A stretch of DNA of 64,000 bases from Leucobacter allii (GCF_022919155.1 NZ_CP095045.1:558001-622000), one strand, 5' to 3'. Positions 28,069 to 37,183 are shown, numbered from the stretch's first letter. Translations and numbers: made by a program. The notes: generated from the sequence alone by a model not told the origin.

Positions 28069-30156
28069 GTGCCGCGCGACTGGGAGGAGCCCGGCTCCGC
28101 GGATGCGGAGCGCTGGCCGGGCGAGGCCTGGGGGGCGCCGCCGCCCGAGGGCTTCCCCGCGCCGCGGCCCGGTGGCCCCGCAGCGCCGCGGCCCGGTGAT
28201 CCCGCCGAGCCGCGGGGCAGCGTCGCCGCCGTGCCGACCGGCGCCGCGGGCGTGGCGTCGGTCCCGCCGCCAGCGGATCCCGCACCCGTCGCGTCATCGA
28301 GTCGCGACCCCCAGGTCGGGGCGGATCCCCGCGAGGTGCTCGCGGAGGTGTTCGGCTACGACGCGTTCCGCGGCGATCAGGAGGCGATCGTCCGCCACGT
28401 GATCGGCGGGGGCGACGCCGTCGTGCTCATGCCCACGGGCGGCGGCAAATCGATCTGCTACCAGATCCCGGCGCTCGTGCGCGAGGGCACGGGCATCGTG
28501 CTCTCGCCGCTCGTCGCGCTCATGCACGACCAGGTGGCTGCGCTCCGCCTCGCGGGCGTGCGCGCCGCGGCGCTGAACTCGGCGATGTCGCTCGAGGAGC
28601 GCCGGGACGTCGAGCAGGCCTACCGCGAGGGCCGGCTCGACGTGCTGTACCTGGCCCCCGAGCGGCTCTCCGCCCCGGGAACCGTGGAACTGCTGGCGCA
28701 GGGCCGCATCGCCCTCTTCGCGATCGATGAGGCGCACTGCGTCTCGCAGTGGGGCCACGACTTCCGCCCCGACTACCTCCGCCTCGGCGCGCTCGCGGAG
28801 CGCTGGCCCGACGTGCCGCGGATCGCGCTCACGGCGACGGCGACGCCCGAGACGCACCGTGAGATCACGGAGCGGCTGCACCTGCAGCGCGCCCGCCACT
28901 TCGTCTCGAGCTTCGATCGCCCGAACATCCGCTACCGCATCGAGCCGAAGCAGAGCGCGCGTGCGCAGCTCACGGCGTTCATCCGCGGCGAGCACGCGGA
29001 GGAGGCCGGCATCGTCTACGCCCTCAGCCGCAAGCGCGTCGAGCAGACGGCGAAGGCCCTGCGCGACGCGGGCGTCGACGCGGTCGCGTACCACGCGGGA
29101 CTGCCGGCCGCGGAGCGGCTGGACGCGCAGACGCGGTTCCTCCGGGAGGACGGGGTCGTGGTCGTGGCCACGATCGCCTTCGGCATGGGGATCGACAAGC
29201 CCGACGTGCGCTTCGTCGCGCACATCGACCTGCCGAAGTCGATCGAGGGGTACTACCAGGAGACCGGTCGCGCGGGGCGCGACGGCCTCCCCGCGGAGGC
29301 CTGGCTCGCCTACGGCTTGCAGGACGTGGTGCAGCAGCGCCAGATGATCGAGTCGGGCGACGGCGATCAGGCGACCCGCCAGAACCAGACGCGGCACCTG
29401 AACGCGATGCTCGCGCTCTGCGAGGGCGCGACGTGCCGGCGGGTGTTCCTGCTGAAGTACTTCGGCGAGGAGCGGGCCGAGGCGTGCGGCAACTGCGACG
29501 TCTGCCTCGATCCGCCGAAGCTGTGGGACGCCACGATCCCGGCGCAGATGCTGCTCTCCACCGTCATCCGCACGGAGCGGGAGCGGCGCCGCACCTACGC
29601 GGCCGGTCAGCACATCGACGTGCTGCGGGGCGTGCCGTCGGAGCGCGCGACGCAGATGCGCCTCGACGAGCTCTCGACCTGGGGCATCGGCACGGAGTGG
29701 TCCGTGGCGCAGTGGCGGGGCGTCGTGCGGCATCTGCTCGCCGCCGGCATCCTGGAGGCCCGGGGGGAGTGGGGCGTGCTCGCGCCGACGGAGGCGGCGA
29801 AGCCCGTGCTGCGCGGCGAGGAAGCGGTGCAGATGCGCGAGGAGGTCGTCGTCAGGGCCGCGGGGACCCGCGGCGGGCGGGCCGTGCGGGGAGCCGCGGG
29901 GGAGAAGCGCTCCGCGGCCGCGGCGGAGCTCGCGCCTGAGCAGGCCGAGGTCTTCGAGCGCCTGCGCGCCTGGCGGGCGGGGGAGGCCCGCACGCAGGGG
30001 GTGCCCGGCTACGTCGTGTTCGGCGATGCGACGCTCGCCGCGCTCGCGGTGCACCGTCCGGCAAACGACGAGGAGCTGCTCGCGATCTCCGGGATCGGCC
30101 AGGTGAAGCTCGAGCGATACGGCGCCGCCGTGCTCGAGGTGCTCGCGGCCGGGTGA
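28069..30156 (+). CDS. recQ: ATP-dependent DNA helicase RecQ
   Basis: A 695-residue 3'-5' DNA helicase. After a Pro/Gly/Ala-rich, probably disordered N-terminus (residues 1 to about 85) come the RecQ core with PTGGGKS (about 121-127), DEAHC (motif II), LTATATP (motif III) and the [10 protein letters not shown] segment (motif VI), then the zinc-binding [12 protein letters not shown]...CGNCDVC, a winged-helix region and a C-terminal HRDC domain (about 620-695). The GTG start lies 3 nt after the preceding stop, so it is part of the mca operon. The N-terminal extension has no family support and a later start is possible. Confidence 0.92.
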   Translation: MPRDWEEPGSADAERWPGEAWGAPPPEGFPAPRPGGPAAPRPGDPAEPRGSVAAVPTGAAGVASVPPPADPAPVASSSRDPQVGADPREVLAEVFGYDAFRGDQEAIVRHVIGGGDAVVLMPTGGGKSICYQIPALVREGTGIVLSPLVALMHDQVAALRLAGVRAAALNSAMSLEERRDVEQAYREGRLDVLYLAPERLSAPGTVELLAQGRIALFAIDEAHCVSQWGHDFRPDYLRLGALAERWPDVPRIALTATATPETHREITERLHLQRARHFVSSFDRPNIRYRIEPKQSARAQLTAFIRGEHAEEAGIVYALSRKRVEQTAKALRDAGVDAVAYHAGLPAAERLDAQTRFLREDGVVVVATIAFGMGIDKPDVRFVAHIDLPKSIEGYYQETGRAGRDGLPAEAWLAYGLQDVVQQRQMIESGDGDQATRQNQTRHLNAMLALCEGATCRRVFLLKYFGEERAEACGNCDVCLDPPKLWDATIPAQMLLSTVIRTERERRRTYAAGQHIDVLRGVPSERATQMRLDELSTWGIGTEWSVAQWRGVVRHLLAAGILEARGEWGVLAPTEAAKPVLRGEEAVQMREEVVVRAAGTRGGRAVRGAAGEKRSAAAAELAPEQAEVFERLRAWRAGEARTQGVPGYVVFGDATLAALAVHRPANDEELLAISGIGQVKLERYGAAVLEVLAAG

Positions 30157-30292
30157 CGGGCCGGATGCGGGCGGCGCGCCCGCCGGGGCGCGTCAGGGGC
30201 GCTCCGCGCCGTCCCGCATCCTGAAGGACAGGATCGCGTCGACCGCGCAGCGGTTCGGGCTCCGGTGATCAGGGTCGGCGCGCGTGCGGGCG

Positions 30293-31090
30293 CTACCGCA
30301 GATACACGGGGTCGAGCGCGATGAGCAGCGCGGCGGCCCAGTGGCAGAGGAACGCCAGCACGGTCAGCGCGTGGAAGATCTCGTGGAAGCCGAACACGCC
30401 GGGAACGGGATTCGGGCGCTTGATGCCGTACACGACCGATCCCAGCGTGTAGAGCAGGCCGCCGACGACGACAAGGATCATCGTCGCGGGGTTGGCGCGG
30501 AAGATGTCGACGATGAACATGATGGCCGCCCAGCCGAGCAGCACGTACAGCGGCACGTACAACCAGCGCGGCGCCCCGATCCAGAACACCCGGAACCCGA
30601 TCCCGAGCAGCGCCCCCGCCCACACCAGCACGAGCAGCAGCACGCCCTTCTCGAGCGGCAGCGCGAGCAGCGCGATCGGCGTGTACGTGCCCGCGATGAG
30701 CAGGAAGATGTTCGCGTGGTCCAGGCGGCGGAACACCTGCTTGGTGCTCGGCTTCCAGTTGAAGCGGTGGTAGAGCGCGGACACGCCGAAGAGCAGCATG
30801 CTCGAGAGCATGTAGACGGCCGACGCCCATTTCGCGATCGGGCCGTGCGCGAGGCAGATGAGCACGATGCCCGCGGCGACCGCGACGGGGAACGTGCCGG
30901 CGTGGATCCAGCCGCGCCAGCGCGGTTTCGCCTCGGCCGCCTCCGACCCGGACGGTCGCGGCTGATCGTGCGGGTGGTCGAGCGCGTCGGCGAGGAGCGG
31001 GATCGAGAGCCGATCGGGCTCCGGAAGAGGGCGCTCGGCGCGCTCGTCGCCGGCGTCGTCGACGGGACCGGGTGCGCCGCTGGCAGTCAT
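30293..31090 (-). CDS. Hemolysin III / PAQR-family membrane protein
   Basis: A 265-residue protein with a Pro/Asp-rich N-terminus (to about residue 58) and seven membrane helices. It contains SALYHRFNW after the second helix and FGFHEIFHALTVLAFLCHW near the C-terminus; these His motifs bind zinc in the PAQR/hemolysin III superfamily. Bacterial members are poorly understood membrane hydrolases or homeostasis proteins, and hemolysis is not implied. TACACT (31102-31097) is 6 nt before the ATG (leaderless). Confidence 0.88.
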   Translation of the reverse strand: MTASGAPGPVDDAGDERAERPLPEPDRLSIPLLADALDHPHDQPRPSGSEAAEAKPRWRGWIHAGTFPVAVAAGIVLICLAHGPIAKWASAVYMLSSMLLFGVSALYHRFNWKPSTKQVFRRLDHANIFLLIAGTYTPIALLALPLEKGVLLLVLVWAGALLGIGFRVFWIGAPRWLYVPLYVLLGWAAIMFIVDIFRANPATMILVVVGGLLYTLGSVVYGIKRPNPVPGVFGFHEIFHALTVLAFLCHWAAALLIALDPVYLR

Positions 31091-31215
31091 GCCTCGAGTG
31101 TATGGTCCCGACAGTTCTGCAGCGGCATATATGTGGGGGATCCCCAGGCCGTGCGACCCTCCCGAGCGCGGTTCGTCCGGGGGTGCGCGGAGGCGCGAGC
31201 GCTAGACTCGGGGGC

Positions 31216-32016
31216 GTGAACGCCCAGCCCTCGCCGCGGGAGCCCGCGCCCCCGCGCACCGGTCTGCTCTACCGGCTGTACCAGCGCCGGCTGCGCCGCG
31301 AGATCGATCCCGCGCGGGTGCCGCACCACATCGCGATCATCGTCGACGGCAACCGCCGCTGGGCGAAGCAGCGGCTCCAGGAGCGCGCGGCCTTCGGCCA
31401 CCGCGCCGGCGCGCTGAAGGTGCCGGAGTTCCTCGGCTGGTGCGAGGCCGCGGGGGTCGGAACGGTGACGCTGTACCTGCTCTCGGCCGACAATCTGCGG
31501 GCTCGGGATCGGCAGGAGCTCGAGGACCTCACCGGGATCATCGCGGTGCTCGCCGCCCAGCTCGCCGAGCACCCCGGGTGGCGGGTGAAGCACGTCGGCA
31601 GCTGCGACGGTCTCCCCGAGGAGCTCGCGACCGCGCTCGCCGAGGCCGAGGCGAGCACCGCGGGGCGCGACGGCCTGCACATTAACCTCGCGGTCGGCTA
31701 CGGCGGGCGCAGCGAGATCACCGAGGCCGTGCGCAGCGTCATCGCCGAGCATCAGGCGGCCGGCGGCGGCATCGAGACGCTGGCCGAGCGGCTCACCCCG
31801 GAGATGATCGGCGAGCACCTCTGGACGCGCGGGCAGGCCGACCCCGACCTCGTCATCCGCACCTCGGGGGAGCAGCGCCTCTCGGACTTCATGATCTGGC
31901 AGTCGGCGCACTCGGAGTTCTACTTCGTGGAGGCCCTCTACCCGGACCTGCGGGAGGTCGACTTCCTGCGCGCGCTGCGCGACTACTCGTCCCGGCACCG
32001 GAGACTCGGAGGATGA
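31216..32016 (+). CDS. uppS: Isoprenyl (cis-polyprenyl) diphosphate synthase, UppS family
   Basis: A 266-residue cis-prenyltransferase that condenses isopentenyl diphosphate units to make the polyprenyl phosphate carrier for cell-wall and glycan synthesis. The N-terminal IIVDGNRRWAK contains the catalytic Asp; SADNLRARDRQELE, NLAVGYGGRSEI and the C-terminal RTSGEQRLSDF with FYFVEALYPDL are family signatures. Actinobacteria often have two such enzymes of different chain length, and the product length cannot be read here. TAGACT (31203-31208) lies 7 nt before GTG 31216 (leaderless). Confidence 0.92.
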   Translation: MNAQPSPREPAPPRTGLLYRLYQRRLRREIDPARVPHHIAIIVDGNRRWAKQRLQERAAFGHRAGALKVPEFLGWCEAAGVGTVTLYLLSADNLRARDRQELEDLTGIIAVLAAQLAEHPGWRVKHVGSCDGLPEELATALAEAEASTAGRDGLHINLAVGYGGRSEITEAVRSVIAEHQAAGGGIETLAERLTPEMIGEHLWTRGQADPDLVIRTSGEQRLSDFMIWQSAHSEFYFVEALYPDLREVDFLRALRDYSSRHRRLGG

Positions 32017-32975
32017 TCCCCATGCGGAACGCGGCTCTGCCTGATCTCGGCGGCATGCGGGTGCTCGTGACCGGCGCCTCGGGCGGCATCGGCGGCGGCA
32101 TCGCGCGCCGCTTCGTCGCCGCGGGAGCGCGCGTCGCCGTGCACTACAGTGGAACGTCGGCGGCCTCCGAGGCTCGCGCGCTCGCGCTCGTCGACGAGCT
32201 CCGGGAGCGCGCTGCGGCGCGCCGCGACGCCGCGACGGGGGGCGACGCCGCGACGGGGGGCGACGCCGCGGCGGGAGGCGCGGATCGCGGCGCCGCCGTG
32301 GCGGTCGGGGCGGATCTGGCGCGTCCGGGAGCCGCCGCGGAGCTCGTCGCGGAGGCGGCCGAGGCGCTCGGCGGTCTCGACGGCCTCGTCAACAACGCCG
32401 GCATCCAGCCGCTCGCCAAGATCGCCGAGACGAGTCGGGCCGCATGGGACGAGGTTCTCGCGACGAACCTCGGCGCCGTCTTCGAGCTGTCGCGCGAGGC
32501 CGCGGCGCTGATGGCGGATCCCGCCGCGGATCCCGATGCCGATGCCGATGCCGCCGGCGCCGTGCGTGCCGGCGCCGTGCGTGCCGGCGCCGTGGGCACC
32601 GAGGCCGGCGCGCACGCGGATCGCTGGATCACCCACATCGCGTCGATCGAGGCGAGCCGGCCGGCGCCGGCGCACGCGCACTACGCCGCGGCGAAGGCCG
32701 GGGTCGTCATGCACGCGCGCGCGGCGGCGCTCGAGCTCGGCCCGCTCGGCATCCGCGTGAACACGGTGTCGCCCGGGCTCGTCGATCGGCCCGGGCTCGC
32801 CGAGGCCTGGCCGGAGGGCGTCGCGAGCTGGCTCGCCCGCGCGCCGCTCCGCCGCCTCGCGACCGCCGAGGACGTCGGCGACGCCTGCGTGCTGCTCGCC
32901 TCGCCCGCGGCGTCCTTCATCACCGGTCAGGATCTCGCGGTCGACGGCGGCATGCTCGCGACCCCCGGGTGGTAG
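32013..32975 (+). CDS. SDR-family oxidoreductase with in-frame repeat insertions
   Basis: A 320-residue short-chain dehydrogenase. TGASGGIGGG binds NAD(P), NNAGIQP is the structural motif, and the catalytic YAAAK with the preceding THIAS serine is at about residues 228-232. It is about 60 residues longer than a classical SDR because of two low-complexity stretches: residues about 70-90 from three 18-nt repeats (32225-32278), and about 172-195 from GATGCC and 15-nt repeats (32535-32597). The start ATG overlaps the uppS stop; ATG 32022 is an alternative. Substrate unknown. Confidence 0.82.
   Translation: MIPMRNAALPDLGGMRVLVTGASGGIGGGIARRFVAAGARVAVHYSGTSAASEARALALVDELRERAAARRDAATGGDAATGGDAAAGGADRGAAVAVGADLARPGAAAELVAEAAEALGGLDGLVNNAGIQPLAKIAETSRAAWDEVLATNLGAVFELSREAAALMADPAADPDADADAAGAVRAGAVRAGAVGTEAGAHADRWITHIASIEASRPAPAHAHYAAAKAGVVMHARAAALELGPLGIRVNTVSPGLVDRPGLAEAWPEGVASWLARAPLRRLATAEDVGDACVLLASPAASFITGQDLAVDGGMLATPGW
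32225..32278 (+). repeat. Three in-frame 18-nt tandem repeats inside the SDR gene
   Basis: Units of CGACGCCGCGACGGGGGG start at 32225, 32243 and 32261; the third has two substitutions. They encode DAATGG-like hexapeptides between the Rossmann strands. Confidence 0.85.
32535..32597 (+). repeat. Tandem GATGCC and 15-nt repeats inside the SDR gene
   Basis: Three GATGCC units are followed by three 15-nt units starting GCCGGCGCCGTG at 32553, 32568 and 32583. They encode an Asp/Ala run and then AVRAG-type pentapeptides just before the active-site Ser strand. Confidence 0.85.
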
Positions 32976-33001
32976 GCGGCCGGGGCGCTACAGTGTCGAG
33001 C

Positions 33002-34327
33002 ATGAGCAGAGAACAGCCCACGGAGACCGTCCTGCGCGCCGACGCGATGCTGACCCCCGAGGGGCCCGTCGCGAATGCGGAGCTCGCCTTCGACGCGCGG
33101 GGACGGATCAGCTACGCCGGGAAGGCGCGGCCCGGCGTCTCCGCGAGTCACGAGCTCACCGGCCACGTGCTGATGCCGGGGCTCGTGAACGGGCACACCC
33201 ACTCGGCGATGACGCTGCTGCGCGGCGTGTCCGACGACGAGGGGTTCATGCCGTGGCTCGCCGCCGTGCAGGCGCTCGAGCAGCACCTCGGGCACGAGGA
33301 CGTCGTGGCGGGGCTCGAGCTCGCGCTCGTGGAGATGATCGAGACGGGCACGACGGCCTTCGCCGACATGTACCACTGGGACGAGACGCTCATCGAGCGC
33401 GTGCGGGCCTCGGGGATGCGCGCGCTCGTCGCGCCGGCGTCATTCGCGCCCGAGACGGTCGGCTTCCCCGGGGTCTCCCCGTGGACCGGCGCCGATGCGA
33501 CGGCCGAGACCGAGCGGCTCGCGGAGCGCTTCCGCGGGGATCCGCAGATCCGCGTGGCCTACGGGCCCCACGCGCCCTACACCTGCCCGCCCGAGTTCCT
33601 CCGGGAGCTCGCGGCGCGCGCGGTGGAGCGGGGCATCCCGATCCACACCCACGTCTCCGAATCGGCGGCGGAGGTCGAGCAGATCCGGGAGCGCTACGGG
33701 GCCACCCCGGGCGAGCACCTCGACGCCCTCGGGCTCTTCGCGGCCGAGGTGCTCGCGGCGCACTGCGTCCACCTCACCCCCGGCGAGATCTCGCTCTTCG
33801 CCCGCACCGGCACGGCCGTGAGCCACAACCCGGTCTCCAATCTCAAGCTCGGCTGCGGCATCGCGCCGCTGCCGGAGTGGCAGCGCGCGGGTCTGCGCGT
33901 CTCGCTCGGCACGGACTCGGTCGCGAGCAACAACTCGCTCGACCTGTTCGAGGAGATCAAGACCGCGACGATCCTGCATCGCGGCGCGCGGCAGGACGCC
34001 GCGATCGTGCGCGCCGCGGACGTGCTCGACATCGCGACCCGCGGGGGCGCCGCCGCCATCGGCTTCGCCGAGACCGGGGCGCTCGAAGTCGGGCGCCTGG
34101 CCGACGTCATCGCGCTCGACGTGACCGGATCGGCGGCGACGCCGTTCGACCCGGCGGCCCTCGTCTCCCATCTCGGATTCGCGGCGCGGGGCGCGGACGT
34201 GCGCCATGTCTTCATCGGCGGCCGCCACGTCTACGCCGACGGCGCGCACCTCACCCTCGACGCGGCGGCGATCCGCGAGCGCGCGGCCGCGGCGGCCGCG
34301 CGCCTGCGTGCGCAGGCGGCGGCGTGA
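33002..34327 (+). CDS. Amidohydrolase of the SAH/MTA deaminase (TrzN/MtaD) group
   Basis: A 441-residue metal-dependent hydrolase of the amidohydrolase superfamily. NGHTHSAMTLLRG supplies the HxH pair (about residues 64-66), HTHVSESAAEVEQI a third His, AAHCVHL a fourth, and LGTDSVASNNSLDLFEE the catalytic Asp. These segments match 5'-deoxyadenosine / S-adenosylhomocysteine / methylthioadenosine deaminases and TrzN-like enzymes. Nearby luxS and the MTA/SAH nucleosidase support an adenosyl-compound substrate, but 8-oxoguanine or another amino-purine cannot be excluded. TACAGT (32989-32994) is 7 nt before the ATG (leaderless). Confidence 0.82.
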   Translation: MSREQPTETVLRADAMLTPEGPVANAELAFDARGRISYAGKARPGVSASHELTGHVLMPGLVNGHTHSAMTLLRGVSDDEGFMPWLAAVQALEQHLGHEDVVAGLELALVEMIETGTTAFADMYHWDETLIERVRASGMRALVAPASFAPETVGFPGVSPWTGADATAETERLAERFRGDPQIRVAYGPHAPYTCPPEFLRELAARAVERGIPIHTHVSESAAEVEQIRERYGATPGEHLDALGLFAAEVLAAHCVHLTPGEISLFARTGTAVSHNPVSNLKLGCGIAPLPEWQRAGLRVSLGTDSVASNNSLDLFEEIKTATILHRGARQDAAIVRAADVLDIATRGGAAAIGFAETGALEVGRLADVIALDVTGSAATPFDPAALVSHLGFAARGADVRHVFIGGRHVYADGAHLTLDAAAIRERAAAAAARLRAQAAA

Positions 34328-35124
34328 GGAACGACGAGTACCGCGCCGCGGATGCCGGGGGTGCCGGGGATGCCGGGGGGAGCTCCGGCACCGCGCCGGG
34401 GTGCGCCGCAGCGGAGCGCGCCGCGGCGCGACCGGCGCCGTTCGCCGGCGTGCTCTTCGACTGCGACGGCGTGCTCGTCGATTCCGAGGCGATCACCAAC
34501 GGGGTGCTGCGCGAGATGCTCCACGAGCTCGGCTGGCCGATCTCCGAGGAGGAGTGCATCGCGCGCTTCATCGGCAAGGCCCTGCGCGACGAGTGGGCGG
34601 TGATCCTCGAGCGCACGGGCGTTCGGATCGACGACGCCTGGATCGGGGCCTTCCGCGCCAGGCGCGACGCCGCGCTGCGCGAGCGCATCGCGCCGATCCC
34701 CGGGGTCGGCGACGCGCTCGCCGCCGTCGCCGGGCGCTTCGGGGAGCGCATCGCCTGCGCCTCGGGCGCGGACCGCGGCAAGATCGAGATGCAGCTGGGG
34801 CTCACGGGACTCGCGCACTGGTTCGCCGGGCGCATCCTCAGCGGCATGGAGCAGCCGCGGAGCAAGCCGGCCCCGGACGTCTATCTCGCGGCGGCGGAGC
34901 TGCTCGGCATCGACGCGGCCGAGGCGCTCGTCGTCGAGGACACCGTGGCCGGCGTCACGGCCGGCGTCGCCGCAGGCGCGACCGTCTTCGGATACTCCTC
35001 GGGCTCCCCGACGAGCACGCCGCCGGCCGAGCTCGTCGCCGCCGGCGCCTCGCGCGTGTTCACGGACATGGCGCAGCTCCCCGGGCTCGTCGACGACGGC
35101 AGACCGGTTCGGGATCCCGCCTGA
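34324..35124 (+). CDS. HAD-superfamily phosphatase, beta-phosphoglucomutase-like group
   Basis: A 266-residue haloacid-dehalogenase-fold enzyme. The nucleophile motif FDCDGVLVDSE starts near residue 44; CASGAD (motif II), KPAPDVYL (motif III Lys) and VVEDTVAG (motif IV) follow, with a helical cap between. Such proteins dephosphorylate small sugar phosphates or nucleotides. The first 40 residues are low-complexity Gly/Ala and may be disordered. GTG 34324 overlaps the amidohydrolase stop, so the two are co-translated. Confidence 0.85.
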   Translation: MRNDEYRAADAGGAGDAGGSSGTAPGCAAAERAAARPAPFAGVLFDCDGVLVDSEAITNGVLREMLHELGWPISEEECIARFIGKALRDEWAVILERTGVRIDDAWIGAFRARRDAALRERIAPIPGVGDALAAVAGRFGERIACASGADRGKIEMQLGLTGLAHWFAGRILSGMEQPRSKPAPDVYLAAAELLGIDAAEALVVEDTVAGVTAGVAAGATVFGYSSGSPTSTPPAELVAAGASRVFTDMAQLPGLVDDGRPVRDPA

Positions 35125-35145
35125 GCGGATGCCCGCTCGCCGGCG

Positions 35146-35637
35146 TCAGGCGATGCGGGAGCGATCGAAGGCGTCGAGGCTGATCCCCTGCGCCAGGACG
35201 CGCCTGGACCACTCGCGCGCGGAGTGCAGGCTGTGGTCCCGGTAGTTGCCGCAGCTGACGGCCTCGGTGCCCGGCACGTCCTCCCAGGCGATCCGCTCGG
35301 CGAGATCCTCGAGCGAGGACTTGATCGCGGCGGCCACGACCTCGACGCCGGGTTCGCCCCAGGCGATGAGGTGGAACCCGGTGCGGCAGCCGAAGGGGGA
35401 GATGTCGATGAGTCCGTCGAAGCGGGTGCGCAGCAGCGCGGCGAGCGTGTGCTCGATCGTGTGCAGGCCGGCGGTGGGGATCTCGCCCTCGTTGGGCTGC
35501 ACGAGGCGCACATCGAAGTTCGAGATCGCGTCGCCCTTCGGCCCGCGCTCGACGCCGATGAGGCGCACGTAGGGGGCCAGCACCTTCGTGTGATCCAGTG
35601 AGAAGCTCTCCACCTCGGCAAGTTCGACGTCGCTCAT
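35146..35637 (-). CDS. luxS: S-ribosylhomocysteine lyase (AI-2 synthase)
   Basis: A 163-residue metalloenzyme that splits S-ribosylhomocysteine into homocysteine and the AI-2 precursor DPD. The metal ligands His59, His63 (HTIEH) and Cys129 (CGNYRDHS) and the catalytic Cys84 (FGCRTGF) are all present, so the enzyme should be active. TACACT (35650-35645) is 7 nt before the ATG, giving a leaderless mRNA. Its substrate is made from SAH by the nucleosidase encoded at 36580-37143. It is convergent with the HAD gene. Confidence 0.96.
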   Translation of the reverse strand: MSDVELAEVESFSLDHTKVLAPYVRLIGVERGPKGDAISNFDVRLVQPNEGEIPTAGLHTIEHTLAALLRTRFDGLIDISPFGCRTGFHLIAWGEPGVEVVAAAIKSSLEDLAERIAWEDVPGTEAVSCGNYRDHSLHSAREWSRRVLAQGISLDAFDRSRIA

Positions 35638-35731
35638 GCCCGCCAGTGTAGCGACGGCGGTGCGGCGCCGCAGACGCGTGACGCCGCGTGACCCCGGGGG
35701 ATCACGCGGCGTCGACGGTGCGGCCGGATGG

Positions 35732-36058
35732 TCAGGCCGCGCGGGCCAGGTCCCGGCGGGTGAGCGCGATGCGGGCCGAGGACCCCGCGGGATCCTCGGA
35801 GACGCGCACGTCCCATCCGGCGCGGTCGAGGCGGGCGAGGTCGCGCTGCGCCTCGGGAAGCCGGTCGGTCTCGACGAGGTAGAGCGTGCGGCCGGAGCTG
35901 CGGTACACCGAGCGGTGCTGCGCCCATGCGGGGACGCGCATCGCGTCGGCGTCGCCGAGCGAGTGGTAGGGGGTGCGCAGCGGCATCGCGGGCGCGGGAT
36001 CGGTGCCCCGACGCGACCGCGCGGACGCCTGCGGCGTGCGGTGCTTCGTGGTGGTCAT
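35732..36058 (-). CDS. Uncharacterised 108-residue protein behind an SOS-like promoter and structured leader
   Basis: I do not recognise this family. The N-terminal 25 residues are Thr/Arg/Ala-rich and probably disordered; residues about 28-105 look like a small alpha/beta domain with two strand-like segments ([17 protein letters not shown]) around the helix [18 protein letters not shown] 36058 is chosen because AAAGGA (36071-36066) is 7-8 nt upstream; the frame continues open to 36238 but without a good start. Transcription probably starts near 36404 (see the promoter and leader entries). A DNA-damage link is inferred only from the LexA-box-like palindrome. Confidence 0.65.
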   Translation of the reverse strand: MTTTKHRTPQASARSRRGTDPAPAMPLRTPYHSLGDADAMRVPAWAQHRSVYRSSGRTLYLVETDRLPEAQRDLARLDRAGWDVRVSEDPAGSSARIALTRRDLARAA

Positions 36059-36076
36059 GGTGTGGTCCTTTCTCGT

Positions 36077-36121
36077 GCGCACCGTCGTGGTGCGCGGCAT
36101 CGCGAGCGCTTCTCGCGATGC
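36077..36121 (-). promoter_or_regulatory. Two consecutive perfect hairpins just before the Shine-Dalgarno sequence
   Basis: In the minus-strand leader, GCATCGCGAG and its complement form a 10-bp stem with a 5-nt loop (36121-36112 with 36106-36097). GCGCACC and GGTGCGC then form a 7-bp stem with a 5-nt loop (36095-36089 with 36083-36077). The second ends about 5 nt before AAAGGA. A GGGCCC/GGGCCC stem sits further upstream at about 36123-36137. This could be a translational control element. Confidence 0.6.
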
Positions 36122-36404
36122 GGGGCCCGGTGGGCCCGGGATGCGGCGGCGGCGTCCGCCCGCGGTCCATGCGCGGCGGATCGGGACACCCCGGATCCCT
36201 CGTCGATGTCCCGTGCGCGGCGGGTCCCGCCGCGACACCGATCCATCGGGTGGTCCGCGCTGGGGCGCGGACGAGCCGGCGCGTCTGCGCCGGTCCCGGC
36301 GGCGGAGGATCGCCTGCCGGAGAGCGAGCCGTCGAGGTCGTACGGAGTTGGTGGCGATCCGGCCGCTTTGGGCGGCGATCGCGCGACGTCTGCGACGTGC
36401 TCAA
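36122..36404 (-). other. Long untranslated leader of the 108-residue protein gene
   Basis: From the predicted start site near 36404 to the start codon is about 346 nt with no convincing gene. In-frame or out-of-frame reading frames exist (for example a GTG at 36238) but lack ribosome binding sites. The sequence is GC-rich and capable of extensive pairing. Confidence 0.45.
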
Positions 36405-36410
36405 CACACA

Positions 36411-36440
36411 ACTATAGAACATCCATTCGAAGTGTGTCAA
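36411..36440 (-). promoter_or_regulatory. Sigma-70-type promoter overlapped by a LexA (SOS)-box-like palindrome
   Basis: On the minus strand TTGACA (36440-36435) and TATAGT (36416-36411) are 18 nt apart, a near-consensus promoter. The plus-strand 16-mer TAGAACATCCATTCGA (36415-36430) matches the actinobacterial SOS box TCGAAC-N4-GTTCGA at 10 of 12 defined positions and covers the spacer and the edge of the -10 box, an ideal position for repression. Confidence 0.65.
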
Positions 36441-36579
36441 GTGTTCGCACGAGGACACCGTTCCCGCCCGTCGCGGCGGCCGCCGCGACGGGCGGGGCGG
36501 AGCGGATGCCGCGCGACGATAGGGTGGGTCCGGATCAGTCGACGACGGGCGCGGAGGCGCCGCTGGGAGGAACCGCACG
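36441..36579 (+). promoter_or_regulatory. Promoter region of the MTA/SAH nucleosidase gene
   Basis: Contains a TAGGGT -10-like box near 36519-36524 and the ribosome binding site GGGAGGA about 8 nt before ATG 36580, which implies a leader of about 50 nt. No gene is present in this stretch. Confidence 0.4.
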
Positions 36580-37143
36580 ATGAGCGCAGAAAACACGCTG
36601 CTCGTGTTCGCGCACCGCGACGAGGCCTCGGCCTTCGCCGACGTCCCCCACCTCGTGACCGGGGTCGGCAAGGTGAACGCCGCGGTGTCCCTCGCCGCGG
36701 CGCTCGCCGACGGCGGCGCCGGCGTCGACCGCGTGGTCGTGCTCGGCACGGCGGGCGTCGTCGGCGACGATCCGGGCCGCCCGAGCCTCGACGAGGTGTA
36801 CCAGATCTCCGGGGTCGTGCAGCACGACTTCTCGCTGCCGTCACCGGAGCTGCGGCCCGCCGGCGAAACGCTCCTCGACGAGCACCGCACGGTGATCGCG
36901 ACGGGGGACGTCTTTGTGCAGGACGACGAGCAGCGGGCCCGCATCGCCGGGCTGGGCGCGCACCTCGTCGACATGGAGGCGTACGCCTATGCGAGCGTAT
37001 GCGAGCGCTTCGGGGTGCCGCTGCAGCTCTTCAAGATCCCCTCGGATTTCGCGGACAGTGCGACCACGGACGCCGAGTGGGACGAGATCGTCTTCCGCAA
37101 GAGCGCGCAGCTGCGCGCGTTCTGGGATGCGCGCCTCGCGTAG
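36580..37143 (+). CDS. mtnN: 5'-methylthioadenosine / S-adenosylhomocysteine nucleosidase
   Basis: A 187-residue nucleoside phosphorylase-fold hydrolase, shorter than the usual 230 residues but with the key pieces: GVGKVNAAVSLA, VVLGTAGV, the ribose-binding VDMEAYA and the catalytic Asp in KIPSDFADSA. It cleaves MTA and SAH to adenine plus methylthioribose or S-ribosylhomocysteine; the latter is the LuxS substrate. The shortening is mainly in the N-terminal and middle loops, so another nucleosidase activity is possible. GGGAGGA precedes the ATG. Confidence 0.82.
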   Translation: MSAENTLLVFAHRDEASAFADVPHLVTGVGKVNAAVSLAAALADGGAGVDRVVVLGTAGVVGDDPGRPSLDEVYQISGVVQHDFSLPSPELRPAGETLLDEHRTVIATGDVFVQDDEQRARIAGLGAHLVDMEAYAYASVCERFGVPLQLFKIPSDFADSATTDAEWDEIVFRKSAQLRAFWDARLA

Positions 37144-37183
37144 CCGCGGCGCGTCGGATTCGCGTCGCCGCGGACCCATCCCC

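Noticed and set aside
30293..31090. A hemolysin or virulence factor
   Set aside because: The protein is a seven-helix PAQR-type membrane protein common in harmless bacteria; the family name is historical.
36055..36411. A protein of about 118 residues encoded in the leader of the 36058 gene
   Set aside because: Its TTG start would lie at the -10 box, upstream of the predicted transcription start, and no ribosome binding site precedes it.
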